Source: Chloroflexota bacterium | Lineage (GTDB): Bacteria > Chloroflexota > Anaerolineae > Anaerolineales > Villigracilaceae | Length of the DNA stretch: 64,000 nucleotides | Assembly: GCA_016223135.1 (NCBI GenBank) | Contig: JACRPQ010000017.1 | Location: 62,001 to 126,000, forward strand | Reading direction: 5' to 3' | Shown: positions 35,395 through 42,925 of the stretch, piece after piece | How positions within the stretch are numbered: position 1 is the stretch's first letter | Layout: each line of letters begins with the position of its first letter | Notes under the pieces: generated by a model | Database searches by the model: none | The model's input: the letters and a program-made list of their open reading frames with translations, nothing else | What the model was told of the DNA's origin: nothing | Made by a program: the position numbers and the translations under genes

Positions 35395-35808
35395 ATGAGC
35401 GAAAAAGAACCAACCTTTGAAGAATGGCAAAAGGCAGTCCCCGAAACAATACGGGCTGAAAAATTCTGGTCATTGATTGCTTATCAAAAAGCCCTGTATC
35501 TTTACAGCCTCCTTTGGGAGGATACCGAGAAATGGCGGAAGGATGAACGCGGTCAGGCGCTTTCAAAACAAATCATTGGAAGTTCCGATTCGATCTGCTC
35601 AAATATCGAAGAAGGCTTTGGACGCGACTTGGGAAAACAACTTGTGCAATTCTACGTTTATTCCCTGGGATCTGCCCGCGAAACAAAAGGACGGATATAT
35701 CGAGCAAAGGCATTTTACACACTCGAAACTCTCAACAAACGGCTCAACCTCGCCAGTGAAGTTGTTGCCCTCATCCTGACCGAAATTAACCGCCAAAAGG
35801 GACGCTAA
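35395..35808 (+). CDS. Four-helix-bundle protein (23S rRNA-intervening-sequence type), copy 2
   Basis: 137-residue member of the same family as the gene at 20488, though divergent. The core reads ALSKQIIGSSDSICSNIEEG followed by FGRDLGKQLVQFYVYSLGSA. It is inserted between the nusA promoter and a methyltransferase gene and is flanked by inverted octamer arrays, as copy 1 is by heptamers. In both copies the purine-rich array is upstream of the gene and its complement downstream. The ribosome site is weak. Function unknown; possible nucleic-acid binding is inferred from family. Confidence 0.88.
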   Translation: MSEKEPTFEEWQKAVPETIRAEKFWSLIAYQKALYLYSLLWEDTEKWRKDERGQALSKQIIGSSDSICSNIEEGFGRDLGKQLVQFYVYSLGSARETKGRIYRAKAFYTLETLNKRLNLASEVVALILTEINRQKGR

Positions 35809-35815
35809 CCCCTGT

Positions 35816-35864
35816 CCATTTGCCCATTTGCCCATTTGCCTATTTGCTTATTTGCCCATCTTTC
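35816..35864. repeat. Octamer array, 3' side of 4HB element 2
   Basis: Units ccatttgc three times, then ctatttgc, ttatttgc, ccatcttt, period 8. The same tttgccta-type unit occurs at 42857-42925. Confidence 0.82.
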
Positions 35865-35877
35865 ACATCAGAAATCC

Positions 35878-36612
35878 ATGACTCACAGAAACCTCACCAA
35901 AGCCGCATTGCGCGGTGAACCCTCCTACGTTTGGCGGGCAGGACAGCAGCGCCGCCTCGAAATGATTCTCAAAGCCGCCGGCGAACGCATCCGGGGAAGA
36001 ATCCTCGAAAACGGATGCGGTGTCGGCATGTATGTGGAACACCTCTCCCCTTTCGGCGGGACAGTCATCGGGCTGGAATACGATTTCGAACGCGCCGCTG
36101 AAGCGCGCCTCCGTTCCCCCCACATTCTCAACGCCGCCGGCGAAACTCTGCCGTTTCCCTCTTCGACCTTCGACCTGATCCTCAGCCACGAAGTCATCGA
36201 ACACGTGCAGGATGACCGCGCCGCCATCCGTGAAATGATACGAGTACTGCGGCCCGGCGGGCGCGCCGTCATCTTCTGCCCCAACCGCGGCTATCCCTTC
36301 GAGACGCACGGCATCTACTGGCAAGGAAAATATCACTTCGGCAACAAACTGTTCGTCAATTACCTGCCGCGTTTTCTGCGCGACAAACTCGCTCCGCATG
36401 TCAGGGTCTATTCGGCGCAAGACATGAAAGCGCTGTTTGCCGATTTGCCCATCCGCATCATCGAGCAAACCATCATCTTCGGCGCATACGACAACCTCAT
36501 CAGCCGCTTCGGCGCGTTTGGCAAATTCCTGCGAGCCGTCCTGCAGTTTCTGGAAAAAACACCCCTGAAGGTCTTCGGCTTGTCTCACTTCTGGGTTGTG
36601 GAAAGAACATAG
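35878..36612 (+). CDS. SAM-dependent methyltransferase (class I)
   Basis: 244 residues from ATG 35878 (MTHRNLTKAALRGEPSYVW). SAM-binding motif I is ILENGCGVGMYVEHL (about 41-55), motif II is VIGLEYD, and motif IV is FDLILSHEVIEHVQ with the Methyltransf_11 pattern. The substrate is unknown. The longer frame upstream runs into octamer repeats, so the internal ATG is preferred. The Crp/Fnr gene follows 9 bp after. Confidence 0.9.
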   Translation: MTHRNLTKAALRGEPSYVWRAGQQRRLEMILKAAGERIRGRILENGCGVGMYVEHLSPFGGTVIGLEYDFERAAEARLRSPHILNAAGETLPFPSSTFDLILSHEVIEHVQDDRAAIREMIRVLRPGGRAVIFCPNRGYPFETHGIYWQGKYHFGNKLFVNYLPRFLRDKLAPHVRVYSAQDMKALFADLPIRIIEQTIIFGAYDNLISRFGAFGKFLRAVLQFLEKTPLKVFGLSHFWVVERT

Positions 36613-36621
36613 AGGCGTCCC

Positions 36622-37296
36622 ATGCTCGACAACACTCAATTTAACCGGATCGCTTTTGCCATGCCCTTCCTGCAAAAAGCGGACGAGACCCTCAAGCGTG
36701 AACTCATGCGGCACGCCCAGTTTGCCCGCATCCCCGCCGGACACGACATCTTCGTGGACGGCGACCGCGTGGACGGAATTGCACTTCTTCTCTCTGGCGT
36801 GGTGCGCGTCTATAAAATCGGCGAGACCGGACGGGAAATCACCCTCTACCGATTCGGCTTGGGGCAGAGCTGCATCCTGAGCGCCAACGCCATTCTGAGC
36901 CAGAAATCCTTCCCTGCCATTGCCACTGTGGAGGAGGATGCCGAGGCGGTCATCATTCCCGCTGAAATTTTCCGCACATGGGTCAATCAATATGACTTGT
37001 GGCGCGAGTTCGTCTTCGACCTGCTCTCCGAACGCCTCGCCACCGTGCTGGCGGTGGTGGACGAGGTGGTTTTCAAACGCATGGATCGCCGAGTCGCTTC
37101 CTTTTTGTTGAATCAGGCTCAGGTCCAGAATCCGATGCGCATCACCCATCAGGAAATCGCCGCCGAGTTGGGCAGTTCCCGCGAGGTGATCAGCCGTATT
37201 CTGGAGGACTTTTCCAAAGCGGGGTTGATCGAATCGGGGCGGGGAACCATCGAAGTGTTGGATTTGGAGGGATTGGAATCTCGCGCAGTTATGTGA
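36622..37296 (+). CDS. Crp/Fnr-family transcription regulator
   Basis: 224 residues. The cyclic-nucleotide-binding-like beta roll (about 25-125) has FVDGDRVDGIALLLSGVVRV and ITLYRFGLGQSCILS; no N-terminal cysteine cluster for an Fe-S sensor is visible. The Crp HTH at about 165-210 has THQEIAAELGSSREVISRIL. In position and neighbours it resembles regulators of thioredoxin/YgaP-type sulfur or oxidant genes. A palindrome TGTGACTTTATCACA overlaps its stop codon and is centred about 41.5 bp before the expected start of the next gene's transcript. Confidence 0.93.
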   Translation: MLDNTQFNRIAFAMPFLQKADETLKRELMRHAQFARIPAGHDIFVDGDRVDGIALLLSGVVRVYKIGETGREITLYRFGLGQSCILSANAILSQKSFPAIATVEEDAEAVIIPAEIFRTWVNQYDLWREFVFDLLSERLATVLAVVDEVVFKRMDRRVASFLLNQAQVQNPMRITHQEIAAELGSSREVISRILEDFSKAGLIESGRGTIEVLDLEGLESRAVM

Positions 37297-37306
37297 CTTT
37301 ATCACA
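37292..37306. promoter_or_regulatory. Crp/Fnr-type binding site
   Basis: TGTGA-CTTTA-TCACA, a perfect 15-bp palindrome (one bp shorter than the E. coli CRP site). TAGAAT at 37328-37333 is a possible -10; transcription would begin near 37340, putting the site near -41.5, the class II activator position. Confidence 0.75.
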
Positions 37307-37370
37307 GACAGAATACAGGAAACCTCCTAGAATGTGGGCATCAAAATCAATCAACCAAAGGAGAGTTACC

Positions 37371-37571
37371 ATGAAACGCAATATGTCCAATACCGACCGT
37401 ATCATCCGCGTCATCGTCGCCGCCTTGTTCGCCTACCTGTACTTCAGCGGCGCTGTGACGGGCGCCTTCGGCATCGTCCTGCTGGTGGTGGCGGCAGTGT
37501 TCGTGCTGACTTCGATTGTGGCGTTCTGCCCGCTCTACGCGCCCTTCAAATTCAGCACCTATAAGGGCTAA
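37371..37571 (+). CDS. DUF2892 (YgaP-like) small membrane protein
   Basis: 66 residues: MKRNMSNTDRIIRVIVAALF, then two membrane helices with a short turn and AFCPLYAPFKFSTYKG at the end, the usual DUF2892 layout with its CPLY motif. The ATG is preceded by AAAGGAG. Related domains anchor the rhodanese YgaP. It is probably activated by the Crp/Fnr regulator next door and precedes a thioredoxin fused to a second DUF2892 domain. Confidence 0.9.
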   Translation: MKRNMSNTDRIIRVIVAALFAYLYFSGAVTGAFGIVLLVVAAVFVLTSIVAFCPLYAPFKFSTYKG

Positions 37572-37587
37572 TTCGGCGATGCGACGC

Positions 37588-37623
37588 AGCGTCCCGAAGG
37601 AAGTCAAAACCTTCGGGACGTTT
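37588..37623 (+). other. Hairpin between DUF2892 and thioredoxin genes
   Basis: CGTCCCGAAGG/CCTTCGGGACG with an 8-nt loop and then GTTTCC. It may partly terminate or protect the mRNA. Confidence 0.55.
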
Positions 37624-37641
37624 CCGCTTCTTTACCTGACC

Positions 37642-38160
37642 ATGAACCTGACTCAATTTCAACAGGCTGTTTCCTCCTCCGGCAAACCCGTCGTGGTGGA
37701 CTTTTGGGCGCCGTGGTGCGCGCCCTGCCGGCTGACCAAACCCATCCTCGAAACACTCGCGCGGGAATACAAGGACAAGGTCGCCTTCCTGCCCGTCAAC
37801 GCGGACGAGTCGCGCGAATTGCTTGAGCATTTTCGGATTTTTGGCATTCCCACCGTGCTGACCCTGCGGGACGGCGAAGTGGTGGGACGCGTAACCGGCG
37901 CGCAGAACGAAGCGGCGTATCGCGCCCTGTTCGAGGCGCTGGCGGAAGGCAGGCAAGTGAAAATCCCCTTATCCCCTTTCGACCGCATGTTACGGCTCGG
38001 CGTCGGCGCATTGCTGGCGATGGTTGGCATTTCGACCGGCAACTGGCTGGTTTTGGGAATCGGCGGGATCGTCGCGTTTCTGGGCGTCTATGACCGTTGT
38101 CCCATCTGGCGGGCGCTGACAGGGTTGCTCTCCTCCAAAATCCTGCGCAAACCCTCCTGA
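37642..38160 (+). CDS. Thioredoxin fused to a DUF2892 membrane domain
   Basis: 172 residues. The thioredoxin domain (1-105) has FWAPWCAPCRLTKPIL with the WCxPC redox pair and a cis-Pro at GIPTVL. Residues about 115-165 form a two-helix DUF2892-like segment (LGVGALLAMVGISTGNW, VYDRCPIWRAL) that would place the thioredoxin at the membrane. ATG 37642 has no ribosome site, so translation may be coupled to the upstream gene. Likely a redox partner in a sulfur-transfer pathway, inferred from the DUF2892 pairing. Confidence 0.88.
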   Translation: MNLTQFQQAVSSSGKPVVVDFWAPWCAPCRLTKPILETLAREYKDKVAFLPVNADESRELLEHFRIFGIPTVLTLRDGEVVGRVTGAQNEAAYRALFEALAEGRQVKIPLSPFDRMLRLGVGALLAMVGISTGNWLVLGIGGIVAFLGVYDRCPIWRALTGLLSSKILRKPS

Positions 38161-38239
38161 TGAGTCATCTTTCTCCTAGCGACCTGACAGTTTCAAATGA
38201 GACGCTGAAAAACGCAGATAAATGCAAAAAACTTAATCA

Positions 38240-38323
38240 CTCACCTTACGCAGTTCCTTCGTAGGGCGACATTTATGTCGCCCGAAAACGCGAGATAAAT
38301 CTCGCGCTACCGCGTAAGGTGAG
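38240..38323 (+). mobile_element. MITE family 1, copy B (84 bp, exact target duplication)
   Basis: Ends CTCACCTTACGC and GCGTAAGGTGAG are perfect 12-bp terminal inverted repeats; inside are GGGCGACATTTATGTCGCCC and CGCGAGATAAATCTCGCG. It is flanked on both sides by TTAATCA (38233-38239, 38324-38330). No coding capacity. Confidence 0.93.
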
Positions 38324-38397
38324 TTAATCAGCGTAAATCAGCGTTCATCTGCGTCCCAAAACAAAAGTGTCGGGTGGCTGGTCTTTCTCTAAAAGCA

Positions 38398-38436
38398 ACA
38401 AAGCGGACGGGAATTCCCGACCGCTTTGTTTTTTGT
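38398..38436 (+). terminator. Terminator of the Crp/thioredoxin operon
   Basis: ACAAAGCGGACGGGAA/TTCCCGACCGCTTTGT hairpin (one mismatch) followed by six T. Confidence 0.88.
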
Positions 38437-38535
38437 TTTACACAGAAACCCTAAAGGTCTGCTTTCCCTTCGTGAATTTGAGAATTTCCAAAAAGACCTT
38501 TAGGGTTTTTCACGAGAGAAATGTACGCTAGAGAG
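38437..38535. mobile_element. Family-2 hairpin element, copy 3
   Basis: Nearly identical to 18294-18400 but with its left terminal repeat eroded (GTTTTACAC). It follows the terminator directly and ends just before the secreted-protein gene. Confidence 0.8.
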
Positions 38536-38549
38536 TTGGAAATCAGGTT

Positions 38550-39074
38550 TTAGAAGCCGGTGCTGGCAAACCATGCCCCGCCTGGGCTGGTCACGAACAG
38601 AATAGGCGCAATACACGGCTGAGGCAGTTCAACGGTATCTTTGATGTGCGCGTTCCCTGCCGCATCCGCCGGGAAGAGACCCGTCGAAACATTGACGGTT
38701 ATCGGATTTCCGCTCGCATCCTTGCTCAGGCAACTGATGATGACCTTGAAATTCGGCACGGTATTAATGCCGGCAAGTCCGCGGTCAATCACCGCCTGAT
38801 CGTTGGGATCGAACACCAATCCCTTGACCTTCACATCCACCATGCCTTCCGGGCTGACCTTGCCCTTGCCAAAATAAATAACCCAGGGCAAACCGCCGCC
38901 CGGCACGCCGCGGATGGCATTCGCCGAGCCGGTGTACGGACGCGGCACGCCGATCATCGAATTGAATTCCAGCAATTTCGACTCATCGGCGTTTGCTGTG
39001 GATACTGACCCTGCGAACAGGAATGTACTGAGCGCCAGCATCAGTGTCAGGGTGAGAAGCATAAGTTTTTTCAT
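38550..39074 (-). CDS. Secreted protein of unknown function
   Basis: 174 residues. The signal peptide is MKKLMLLTLTLMLALSTFLF followed by SVSTANA and predicted cleavage before DES. The mature part (about 145 residues) is beta-rich, with two cysteines (ISCLSKD, PQPCIAP) that could form a disulfide, and a repeated VDVKVKGLVFDPND-like segment. No family is recognised. GGAGG lies 7 nt before the ATG at 39074, excluding a longer frame. It is divergent from an ECF sigma factor gene across 131 bp, so it may be a target of that sigma factor. Confidence 0.85.
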   Translation of the reverse strand: MKKLMLLTLTLMLALSTFLFAGSVSTANADESKLLEFNSMIGVPRPYTGSANAIRGVPGGGLPWVIYFGKGKVSPEGMVDVKVKGLVFDPNDQAVIDRGLAGINTVPNFKVIISCLSKDASGNPITVNVSTGLFPADAAGNAHIKDTVELPQPCIAPILFVTSPGGAWFASTGF

Positions 39075-39193
39075 TTGTTCCTCCGTGAGTGGTTGGGGTT
39101 TGACGACCTCTTGGTCCTCACCCCTTAATACGCCGCCGCATAGCGTTTTGGATTTCGACCTCATCCCGCCGTGACCAAACAACACAAATTCGG

Positions 39194-39199
39194 TACAAT
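39194..39199 (+). promoter_or_regulatory. -10 box for leaderless sigma-factor mRNA
   Basis: TACAAT 6 nt before the GTG start; no ribosome site. Confidence 0.5.
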
Positions 39200-39205
39200 C
39201 AACCC

Positions 39206-39751
39206 GTGACAGACTCAGAGGAAAGCCAACTGATTGCCAAAATTGCACGAGGAGATGAACGTGCCTTTTTGGAAATCTACGACCGCCACGCCAGCCGCGT
39301 GTACGGTCTCACCCTGCGCATTCTCGGCGACCCCATGCTGGCAGAAGAAGCCGCACAGGATACCTTCCTCAAACTCTGGAGCCGCGCCCGTCAATACCTC
39401 GCCGAACGCGGACCCTTCCTCCCCTGGCTATTGACCATCGCCCGCCGCGTCGCGCTCGACCGCCTCCGTCTCGAATCCCGCCGCCCCGCCCTCTCCGATT
39501 CCACCGACCCCGACCAAACCTGGCAAAACATTCCTGACAGCGATTCAAACACGGACGAAGCACGCTGGCGCACTTTATATTTCGCCGTGCAAAACCTGCA
39601 CCCCGACCAGCGCGCAGTCATCGAACTTGCCTATTATCAGGGCATGAGCCAGAGCGAAATTGCCGAAGTCCTCGGCTTGCCTCTCGGAACCGTCAAAACC
39701 CGCCTGCGCGCCGCCATGCAAAATCTACGTGAAATCTGGAGCAAAACCTAA
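39206..39751 (+). CDS. ECF RNA polymerase sigma factor (SigK-like)
   Basis: 181 residues starting at GTG 39206. Sigma region 2 (about 25-90) has LTLRILGDPMLAEEAAQDTF, and region 4 (about 125-175) has LHPDQRAVIELAYYQGMSQS and LGLPLGTVKTRLRAAM. Two-domain ECF type. The next gene encodes an anti-sigma factor with RskA domain, so the pair is of the SigK/RskA class and answers an envelope or redox signal. TACAAT 6 nt upstream and no ribosome site suggest a leaderless transcript. Confidence 0.94.
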   Translation: MTDSEESQLIAKIARGDERAFLEIYDRHASRVYGLTLRILGDPMLAEEAAQDTFLKLWSRARQYLAERGPFLPWLLTIARRVALDRLRLESRRPALSDSTDPDQTWQNIPDSDSNTDEARWRTLYFAVQNLHPDQRAVIELAYYQGMSQSEIAEVLGLPLGTVKTRLRAAMQNLREIWSKT

Positions 39752-39798
39752 ATCCAATTTTTCCGCCCGCAACGTATCCTTATTTGGAGTGAAAGCAC

Positions 39799-40533
39799 AT
39801 GACGCCCGACGAACATACTCTCTTTCGTGAAAACATCCCCGCCTACGCCCTCGGCGCGCTGGACGCGGACGAAACCGCCGCCCTCGAAACGCACCTCGAA
39901 ACCTGCGCATCCTGCCAGACCGAACTGGCTGAATACCGCGCCCTGAGCCAATCCCTGCTGACGGCTGTCCCGCCCAAACAACCGTCTGCCGCTTTACGCA
40001 AACGCCTGCGAAGTCGCCTGCCCGGCGCGCAAAGACCCGCTCAACCGCGCTGGAATTTCTCCTTCACCCCCGCCTTGGGATTGGCGGTTCTTGCCCTGTT
40101 CATTCTGAACGTCTTCTCCCTCATTCAATTGCGGCAAATTCAGGCGCAACAAGCCGCCCTGCTGACCCGCGTGGAAAACGCCCAAGTGGCGCTGACCTTT
40201 CTCTCCTCTCCGAACGTGCAAACCCTGCCCATCGAAAGCGAACAAGCCAGCGGCACACTTTTGCTCGACTGGGAAAACAATCAAGCCGTATTGGTCACCC
40301 GCAACCTTCCTCCTCTGCCCCCGGAACAAACCTACCAAATCTGGTTGGTACAGCCCGATAACGGAAGAGTAAGCGCTGGAACCTTCCATCCCGAAAGCGG
40401 AGGAACTTACACCATCCAACCCCTTTCCCCCTCCCAGCCCTTTGCCAACTACCTCGGCATCGGCGTCACCATCGAGCCGGCCGGCGGAAGCGATGCCCCA
40501 ACCGGAAAACGCGTCCTGAAAGTTGATTTTTGA
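39799..40533 (+). CDS. Anti-sigma-K factor with zinc-finger and RskA domain
   Basis: 244 residues. The N-terminal ZAS zinc-binding helix has HLETCASCQTELAEY (HxxxCxxC), which binds the sigma factor in the cytoplasm. A single membrane helix lies at about 92-112 (LGLAVLALFILNVFSLIQL), followed by an extracytoplasmic RskA C-terminal domain (LPPEQTYQIWLV, NYLGIGVTIEPAGGSDAPTG). TTGGAG precedes the ATG. Release of the sigma factor by regulated proteolysis is the family model. Followed by a strong terminator. Confidence 0.93.
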   Translation: MTPDEHTLFRENIPAYALGALDADETAALETHLETCASCQTELAEYRALSQSLLTAVPPKQPSAALRKRLRSRLPGAQRPAQPRWNFSFTPALGLAVLALFILNVFSLIQLRQIQAQQAALLTRVENAQVALTFLSSPNVQTLPIESEQASGTLLLDWENNQAVLVTRNLPPLPPEQTYQIWLVQPDNGRVSAGTFHPESGGTYTIQPLSPSQPFANYLGIGVTIEPAGGSDAPTGKRVLKVDF

Positions 40534-40551
40534 CAACCCCTTTCCATTTGG

Positions 40552-40591
40552 AGACACCCTGCATCTAGTAATAGTTACAGGGTGTCTTTTT
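40552..40591 (+). terminator. Terminator of the sigma/anti-sigma operon
   Basis: AGACACCCTG/CAGGGTGTCT with a 16-nt loop and TTTT. Confidence 0.9.
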
Positions 40592-40595
40592 GATT

Positions 40596-40665
40596 CATCG
40601 TCCCCGAAGGGGGTTCATGTCGCCTGAAAACGCGAGATAAATCTCGCGCTACCGCGTAACATAAG
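40596..40665 (+). mobile_element. MITE family 1, partial copy (left end missing)
   Basis: Starts at CATCGTCCCCGAAGG, followed by CATGTCGCCTGAAAACGCG and CGCGAGATAAATCTCGCG, and ends GCGTAACATAAG. It matches the right part of the copy at 61322-61421. The rest of the 331-bp gap to the YihY gene shows no gene. Confidence 0.78.
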
Positions 40666-40864
40666 TCACTGGCTCTTCTGTGAATAACAGAAAAAAAACA
40701 TTCGGGATAAACGTTCGCGTCCGAAAATTTACCGGCGAGGCGCTGAGTTCGCAGAGATTTTTTGGGGACTCCGCGTTCCCTGCGCCGTTGCGGTGAGAAA
40801 GCCGATTCACCTCATCCAACCCTTCCGCAGGAAACTGCATAACGAAATATAATCCACCCTGACC

Positions 40865-41788
40865 ATGAAAACCTTCAAACTCATCTTTCGTCTCTTCGCC
40901 GATGCCTACCGAGAATGGTCGCATGACCGTGCGGCGCGGATTGGCGCGGCGTTGGCGTATTACGCCCTCTTCTCCCTCGCCCCGCTCCTTGTCATCATGA
41001 TCACCATTGCAGGAGCGGTGTATGGAGAGGCGGCGGCGGAGGGGAAGATTGTCGCAGCCATCACAGATCAAGTAGGTCCCGATACTGCGGCGTCCGTTGA
41101 ACGCCTGCTGGCGGATGTTCACGCCGCCGGCTCGCGTCTGGTTTCCACAGTCGTCAGCAGTATCCTTCTCATCATCGGCGCGACCAATTTCTTCAGTCAG
41201 TTGCGCGATGCGCTCAACACCATGTGGAACGTGCGCCGCAAGCCGCGCAATCACTTCCTGGGCGGCGTCATCGAAATCGCCCATGACCGTCTGCTCGCCA
41301 CCGTCATGGTGCTCAGCCTGGGCATCCTTCTCTTGGCGGCGCTCGCCATCAGCGCCAGCCTCACCGTGCTGAACGGGTGGCTGCAAACCATCATCACCCC
41401 CAACACATCTTTTCTCTTGAAAGGCGGAAACCTGCTGACAGGCTTGGGCTTGATGACCCTGCTCTTTGCCCTCACCTTCAAACTTCTGCCCGATGTGAAA
41501 ATTGCCTGGCAGGTTGTGTGGGTGGGCGCGCTCGTCACCTCCGCGCTATTCAACCTGGGCGCGTTTCTAATCGGTCTCTATCTGGGCTATGGCAAGCCGC
41601 AAACCATCCTCGGCGCGGCAGGGTCGCTCGTCGTCCTGATGATCTGGATGGCATATACCGCGCAAATCATTTTCTTCGGCGCAAAGTTTGCCCTGGTGTA
41701 TGGCGCCGCCATCGGCAAGCCTATCGTACCCGCCGCAAATGCAGTCGCCATGAAACTCGCCGTCGCCGACGATTTGCTGGAAGAATAA
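40865..41788 (+). CDS. YihY/UPF0761-family inner-membrane protein
   Basis: 307 residues with six predicted membrane helices; ALAYYALFSLAPLLVIMITI near residue 38 and the LPDVKIAWQVVWVGALVT region are family hallmarks. Older annotation as ribonuclease BN is not supported; function is uncertain (virulence factor BrkB family, possibly transport). A TATAAT lies 11 nt before the ATG, implying a very short leader. Convergent with the methyltransferase gene. Confidence 0.9.
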   Translation: MKTFKLIFRLFADAYREWSHDRAARIGAALAYYALFSLAPLLVIMITIAGAVYGEAAAEGKIVAAITDQVGPDTAASVERLLADVHAAGSRLVSTVVSSILLIIGATNFFSQLRDALNTMWNVRRKPRNHFLGGVIEIAHDRLLATVMVLSLGILLLAALAISASLTVLNGWLQTIITPNTSFLLKGGNLLTGLGLMTLLFALTFKLLPDVKIAWQVVWVGALVTSALFNLGAFLIGLYLGYGKPQTILGAAGSLVVLMIWMAYTAQIIFFGAKFALVYGAAIGKPIVPAANAVAMKLAVADDLLEE

Positions 41789-41812
41789 AAAAAAACCGCC
41801 TCACGGGCGGTT
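41787..41812 (-). terminator. Terminator of methyltransferase gene
   Basis: AACCGCC/GGGCGGTT hairpin followed by a T-rich tract on the minus strand (the A-run at 41787-41795). The methyltransferase stop codon lies in the hairpin loop. Confidence 0.8.
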
Positions 41813-42712
41813 CAGCGGCGCACGAAAATCGTAGATGCCATCCCTCACCCCCCACTGCTTCTGACAACTCGGACATTCGAGATAAGCGGATTCATCCTTC
41901 AAAGGCGACGTTCCACAATCGGGACATTTGAACAACTCTAAAAGGGACGTTATCCGCTTCGGACTCCCCCCAGCCTGATTCCCCAAAACAGCCTTCACAA
42001 ACACTGACGGCGTCAACTGCCACCACGCCCCCGTCCACTGGAGCAGCGCGTCAAGAAAGACCAATATCCTCGTGGGAACGAGACGCTTGAGGAGCCCCAC
42101 GCGGAAATGAGAGAGGGTAAGCGTCCGCACGACGGTGAACCCCAACATCTCCAGCCACTGCCGAACAGCCTTGGGGTGAAAGTCGAAATTCAACTTCACA
42201 AACTCGACCGGCTCCCGCGTAAACGGACTCCACTTTTGCCTGCCGAGCAGGTAGCGAAAGATTGCCTTGAGATTCTGCTTGTTGGCGAATTCGAGGATGA
42301 AGGTCCCGCCGGAGGCGAGGGCGTTTTTTACCTGTGCCAGGGCGCGGGGAGCGTCTGCCATGTGATGCAGGACGCGAATCATGGTCGCCGCGTCGAACAC
42401 CCCATCCACAAAGGGCAGACGGTAGGCGTCCGCCGCGACGTAGATATATTTGTCCGATGTGCCGAGGCGCGCCTGCGCCTGCTCCAGTTGGGTGCGCGAG
42501 TAATCGAGCAGGACAATGCGGTCGAAGCCGATGTAACGGGGGGTGTTTCGCCCGGCGCCCGCCCCGAGTTCGAGCAGGAGGCGTCCGCCCGCAGGCAGCA
42601 GGCGTTTGATGGCGATGGCTTCGACGCGGTCTTCGTATTCGCGCCCGCCCCGATCCCAAAAGGAGGTTTGGTAGTCGGAGCCTTCGTAGTTGCAAACGGG
42701 AGGGTGAGTCAT
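41801..42712 (-). CDS. SAM methyltransferase with C-terminal zinc ribbon
   Basis: 303 residues. Class I methyltransferase domain: LLLELGAGAGRNTPRY (motif I, about 45-60), IVLLDYSRTQLEQA, YVAADAYRLPFVDG and MIRVLHHMADAP. The C-terminal 45 residues are a Trm112-like zinc ribbon: FKCPDCGTSPLKDE then LECPSCQKQWGVRDGIYDF. Known relatives methylate glycolipids or small molecules; the substrate is not determinable. No ribosome site precedes the ATG, because an octamer array ends exactly there. Confidence 0.9.
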   Translation of the reverse strand: MTHPPVCNYEGSDYQTSFWDRGGREYEDRVEAIAIKRLLPAGGRLLLELGAGAGRNTPRYIGFDRIVLLDYSRTQLEQAQARLGTSDKYIYVAADAYRLPFVDGVFDAATMIRVLHHMADAPRALAQVKNALASGGTFILEFANKQNLKAIFRYLLGRQKWSPFTREPVEFVKLNFDFHPKAVRQWLEMLGFTVVRTLTLSHFRVGLLKRLVPTRILVFLDALLQWTGAWWQLTPSVFVKAVLGNQAGGSPKRITSLLELFKCPDCGTSPLKDESAYLECPSCQKQWGVRDGIYDFRAPLNRP

Positions 42713-42713
42713 G

Positions 42714-42781
42714 AGTCTGATAGTCGTTGGTGTGATAGTCTATGGTCTAATAGTCGCCGGTCTGATAGTTGCTGGTTTGAG
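42714..42781. repeat. Octamer/heptamer array (agtctgat type)
   Basis: Units agtctgat, agtcgttg, gtgtgat, agtctatg, gtctaat, agtcgccg, gtctgat, agttgctg alternate 8 and 7 nt, giving a period of 15. The array starts at the methyltransferase ATG. Inverted relative to 42857-42925. Confidence 0.78.
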
Positions 42782-42856
42782 CACAGCGACGGATGGTCAT
42801 GAGGCAAAATAGAAACTCGGACGGCGGGATATTGTACCCCACCGCCCAAGTTTTTG

Positions 42857-42925
42857 CCTTTTTGACTATTCGACTATTTGACTCTTTGCCTATTTGCCTA
42901 CTTGCCTATTTGCCTATTTGACTCT
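42857..42925. repeat. Octamer array (tttgccta/tttgactc type)
   Basis: About eight 8-nt units (ttcgacta, tttgactc, tttgccta, cttgccta, tttgcctc). It contains the last codons and TAG stop of the UDP-glucose dehydrogenase gene on the minus strand. It shares units with 35816-35864. Confidence 0.82.

Noticed and set aside
35863..37305. 480-codon minus-strand frame across the methyltransferase and Crp/Fnr genes
   Set aside because: Shadow of two well-supported plus-strand genes; no family features.
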